From Acidobacteriota bacterium (GTDB taxonomy: Bacteria; Acidobacteriota; Terriglobia; Acidiferrales; UBA7541), in NCBI GenBank assembly GCA_023481105.1, contig JAMCWK010000133.1:1-53648 (forward strand): a stretch of DNA of 53,648 nt, given 5' to 3'. Shown here piece after piece: positions 51,718 through 53,648 of the stretch (within the stretch, counting starts at the first letter, position 1; the number at the start of each line of letters is the position of its first letter). The notes below the pieces were generated by a model, which was not told the origin of the DNA, did no database searches, and saw only the letters and a program-made list of their open reading frames with translations. Both the position numbers and the translations under genes were made by a program.

Positions 51718-53637
51718 GTGAATTCAACGGCAAGATCGATTCTGTTCTGGATGTTCATTCTGCTGCTGGCCGTGGTGCTGTGGAAGATGGCCTCCACCGG
51801 CGGGCCCAACATGCGTCCCGAAGAGCTGAGCTATTCGGATTTCATGACGCAGGTTGAACAGGGGAGAATGCTCAGCGTCACCATGACGCTCTCCCCCATC
51901 AGCGCAGATGTCGAAGGCGATTACCGGGAGCCCAACAAGAAGTTCCACCTCACGATGGCCAAAGAGTCCGTGCCGGATTTGACCAAGCTGCTGCGCGAAA
52001 AGGGAGTGCGCATCAATGTGAAGTCGGAATCGCGCAGCGACTGGCTTACTTTTCTGCTGAACGCGCTTCCGTTCTTCCTGCTGGTCGGGTTCTGGATCTT
52101 CATGATGCGGCAGATGCAGGCCGGCGGCAATAAAGCGCTGAGCTTCGGGAAATCGCGCGCGCGGTTACTGACAGCGCAGCAGAAAAAGGCGACGTTCAAA
52201 GACGTCGCTGGTATTGACGAGGCCAAGGAAGAACTACAGGAAATTATCGACTTCTTGAAAGACCCACAGAAATTCCAGAAGCTGGGCGGGCGTATCCCCA
52301 AGGGTGTGCTGCTGGTGGGACCGCCGGGCACGGGCAAGACGCTGCTGGCGCGAGCGATTGCCGGCGCGGCGAACGTGCCGTTCTTTTCGATTTCCGGCTC
52401 GGATTTCGTGGAAATGTTTGTCGGTGTGGGCGCAAGCCGGGTACGCGACCTCTTCGAGCAGGGCAAGAAGAATGCGCCGTGCATCATCTTCATTGATGAA
52501 ATTGACGCCGTGGGGCGGCACCGCGGTGCGGGCCTGGGCGGCGGGCACGACGAGCGCGAGCAGACGCTCAACGCGCTGCTGGTGGAGATGGACGGCTTCG
52601 AGTCGAACGAAGGCGTGATCTTGATTGCGGCGACGAACCGGCCGGACGTGCTGGACCCGGCGCTGCTGCGTCCGGGACGTTTCGACCGGCGCGTGGTGGT
52701 GCCGCGGCCAGACGTGAAGGGCCGCGAAGAAATCTTGCGAGTGCATACACGCAAGGTACCCATCTCAGAGGACGTGGAATTGTCGGTGCTGGCGCGCGGC
52801 ACACCGGGTTTCTCGGGCGCGGACCTGGCCAACCTGGTGAACGAAGCGGCGCTGTGGGCGGCGCGACAAAGCCGCAAGATGGTGTTGATGATTGACTTCG
52901 AGATGTCCAAGGACAAAGTCCTGATGGGCGTCGAGCGGAAGTCCATGATTCTCTCCGAAGAAGAAAAGCGCAACACGGCGTACCACGAGGGCGGCCATGC
53001 GCTGGTGGCGGCGATGACGCCGGGCGCGGACCCGTTGCACAAGGTGACGATTATCCCGCGCGGCATGGCGCTGGGCGTGACCATGCAACTGCCCATTGAC
53101 GACAAGCACACCTACACGAAAGATTTTCTCGAGGCCCAGCTTGGGGTGTTGATGGGTGGGCGTGCTGCGGAAGAGATTTTCCTGGGCAAGGTAACTACCG
53201 GTGCGGGGAACGACATCGAGCGCGCCACGGAAATTGCGCGGCAGATGGTGTGCGACTGGGGCATGAGCGAAATGGGGCCGCTCTCCTTCGGCAAGAAAGA
53301 GGAAGCGATATTCCTCGGACGAGAGATCGCGCAACACCGCGACTACTCCGAGGAAACAGCGATCCGCATTGACCATGAAGTGAAAAAGATCGTCACGGCG
53401 GCGTACACGCATGCGCGCACGCTGCTGGAAACGAACCGCGACACGCTGGAAAACATTGCGCAGGCATTGCTCGACCGCGAAGTGCTCGACGCCGTCGAAT
53501 TGAAGCTGTTGATCGAAGGCAAGCCGCTGCCGGAAAAGACCCGTCCAGTGCCGCCTTCGGCGCCCGCCGTGCCCGGCAAAGAACCGCAGGTCGCCGCGCG
53601 GCCTGAGCCGCGGCCAGCACACGGCTTCACCAAGTAA
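51718..53637 (+). CDS. ftsH: ATP-dependent zinc metalloprotease FtsH
   Basis: This 639-residue membrane-bound AAA+ protease degrades damaged or short-lived membrane and cytoplasmic proteins. It has two membrane helices (about 7-24 and 103-121) flanking a small periplasmic domain. The AAA module has Walker A GPPGTGKT (K207) and Walker [10 protein letters not shown], with SRH arginines in [10 protein letters not shown]. The zinc-binding HEGGH is at residues 423-427 (H423, H427) and a third ligand Asp follows near [10 protein letters not shown]. The tail is Pro-rich. The start is GTG 51718, four bases after hpt. It is the last gene and ends in TAA only 11 bases before the window end, so the frame is complete. 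Confidence 0.97.
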   Translation: MNSTARSILFWMFILLLAVVLWKMASTGGPNMRPEELSYSDFMTQVEQGRMLSVTMTLSPISADVEGDYREPNKKFHLTMAKESVPDLTKLLREKGVRINVKSESRSDWLTFLLNALPFFLLVGFWIFMMRQMQAGGNKALSFGKSRARLLTAQQKKATFKDVAGIDEAKEELQEIIDFLKDPQKFQKLGGRIPKGVLLVGPPGTGKTLLARAIAGAANVPFFSISGSDFVEMFVGVGASRVRDLFEQGKKNAPCIIFIDEIDAVGRHRGAGLGGGHDEREQTLNALLVEMDGFESNEGVILIAATNRPDVLDPALLRPGRFDRRVVVPRPDVKGREEILRVHTRKVPISEDVELSVLARGTPGFSGADLANLVNEAALWAARQSRKMVLMIDFEMSKDKVLMGVERKSMILSEEEKRNTAYHEGGHALVAAMTPGADPLHKVTIIPRGMALGVTMQLPIDDKHTYTKDFLEAQLGVLMGGRAAEEIFLGKVTTGAGNDIERATEIARQMVCDWGMSEMGPLSFGKKEEAIFLGREIAQHRDYSEETAIRIDHEVKKIVTAAYTHARTLLETNRDTLENIAQALLDREVLDAVELKLLIEGKPLPEKTRPVPPSAPAVPGKEPQVAARPEPRPAHGFTK

Positions 53638-53648
53638 TTAGATGCCGA

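Noticed and set aside
1-53648. Global reassignment of UAG as a sense codon
   Set aside because: TAG ends many intact genes in the window with non-coding sequence or the next ribosome site directly after it.
1-53648. CRISPR arrays, insertion sequences, attachment sites, replication origin
   Set aside because: No regularly spaced direct repeats with unique spacers, no transposase-like or integrase-like frame, and no origin-type DnaA box cluster was seen.

Overview
The window reads as a stretch of chromosome from a GC-rich, Gram-negative, respiring soil-type bacterium, most probably an acidobacterium. This is inferred from the mix of a full alternative complex III, NarGHJI, signal-peptide proteins with carboxypeptidase-regulatory folds, very large multi-PAS kinases, an outer-membrane barrel and a tilS-hpt-ftsH block. 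No 16S gene or taxonomic marker is present to prove it. I see no insertion sequence, phage gene or CRISPR array. There is one tRNA gene.

Region 1 (1-4301) holds uppS behind a promoter that predicts a leaderless mRNA, a divergently placed Nudix hydrolase, a LysW-like acidic zinc-ribbon protein, two small secreted carboxypeptidase-regulatory proteins, and a lipid kinase on the minus strand. A 750-base non-coding stretch follows, with tandem repeats and two TGTCAC palindromes.

Region 2 (4302-10887) is the most unusual part. It is a tight four-gene operon: a Ser/Thr kinase, a zinc-ribbon protein fused to an Hsp70 substrate-binding-type domain (its frame broken twice by TAG), a TPR/transmembrane/OmpA-like protein, and a Clp-type double AAA+ ATPase with a class III nucleotidyl-cyclase domain inserted between the N domain and the first AAA module. 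I infer an envelope-anchored, signal-controlled protein unfolding system; the function is not established.

Region 3 (11165-31685) is one long respiratory operon: an Rrf2 regulator with its own palindromic operator, a diheme cytochrome c (NarC-like), narGHJI, two NarK transporters, actABCDEF (alternative complex III), a hemerythrin and an alginate-export-type porin. Most junctions overlap by 1-8 bases. The layout suggests that quinol oxidation, periplasmic cytochrome c and nitrate reduction are made together. No nitrite reductase is present.

Region 4 (32280-44275) is a signalling hub: a CHASE3/PAS/GAF NarX-type kinase with a NarL-type regulator, a hybrid REC/multi-PAS kinase, an NtrC-type sigma-54 activator, and a REC-HD-GYP protein that has a good -24/-12 promoter directly upstream.

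Region 5 (44608-53637) holds a secreted two-repeat protein again interrupted by an in-frame TAG, a PQQ-type beta-propeller protein, two strong terminators, a CAT-anticodon tRNA, a small secreted Gly/Pro repeat protein, a membrane protein pair, and the tilS-hpt-ftsH block. TAG also ends many intact genes here, so the internal TAG codons are not explained by a global change of code.
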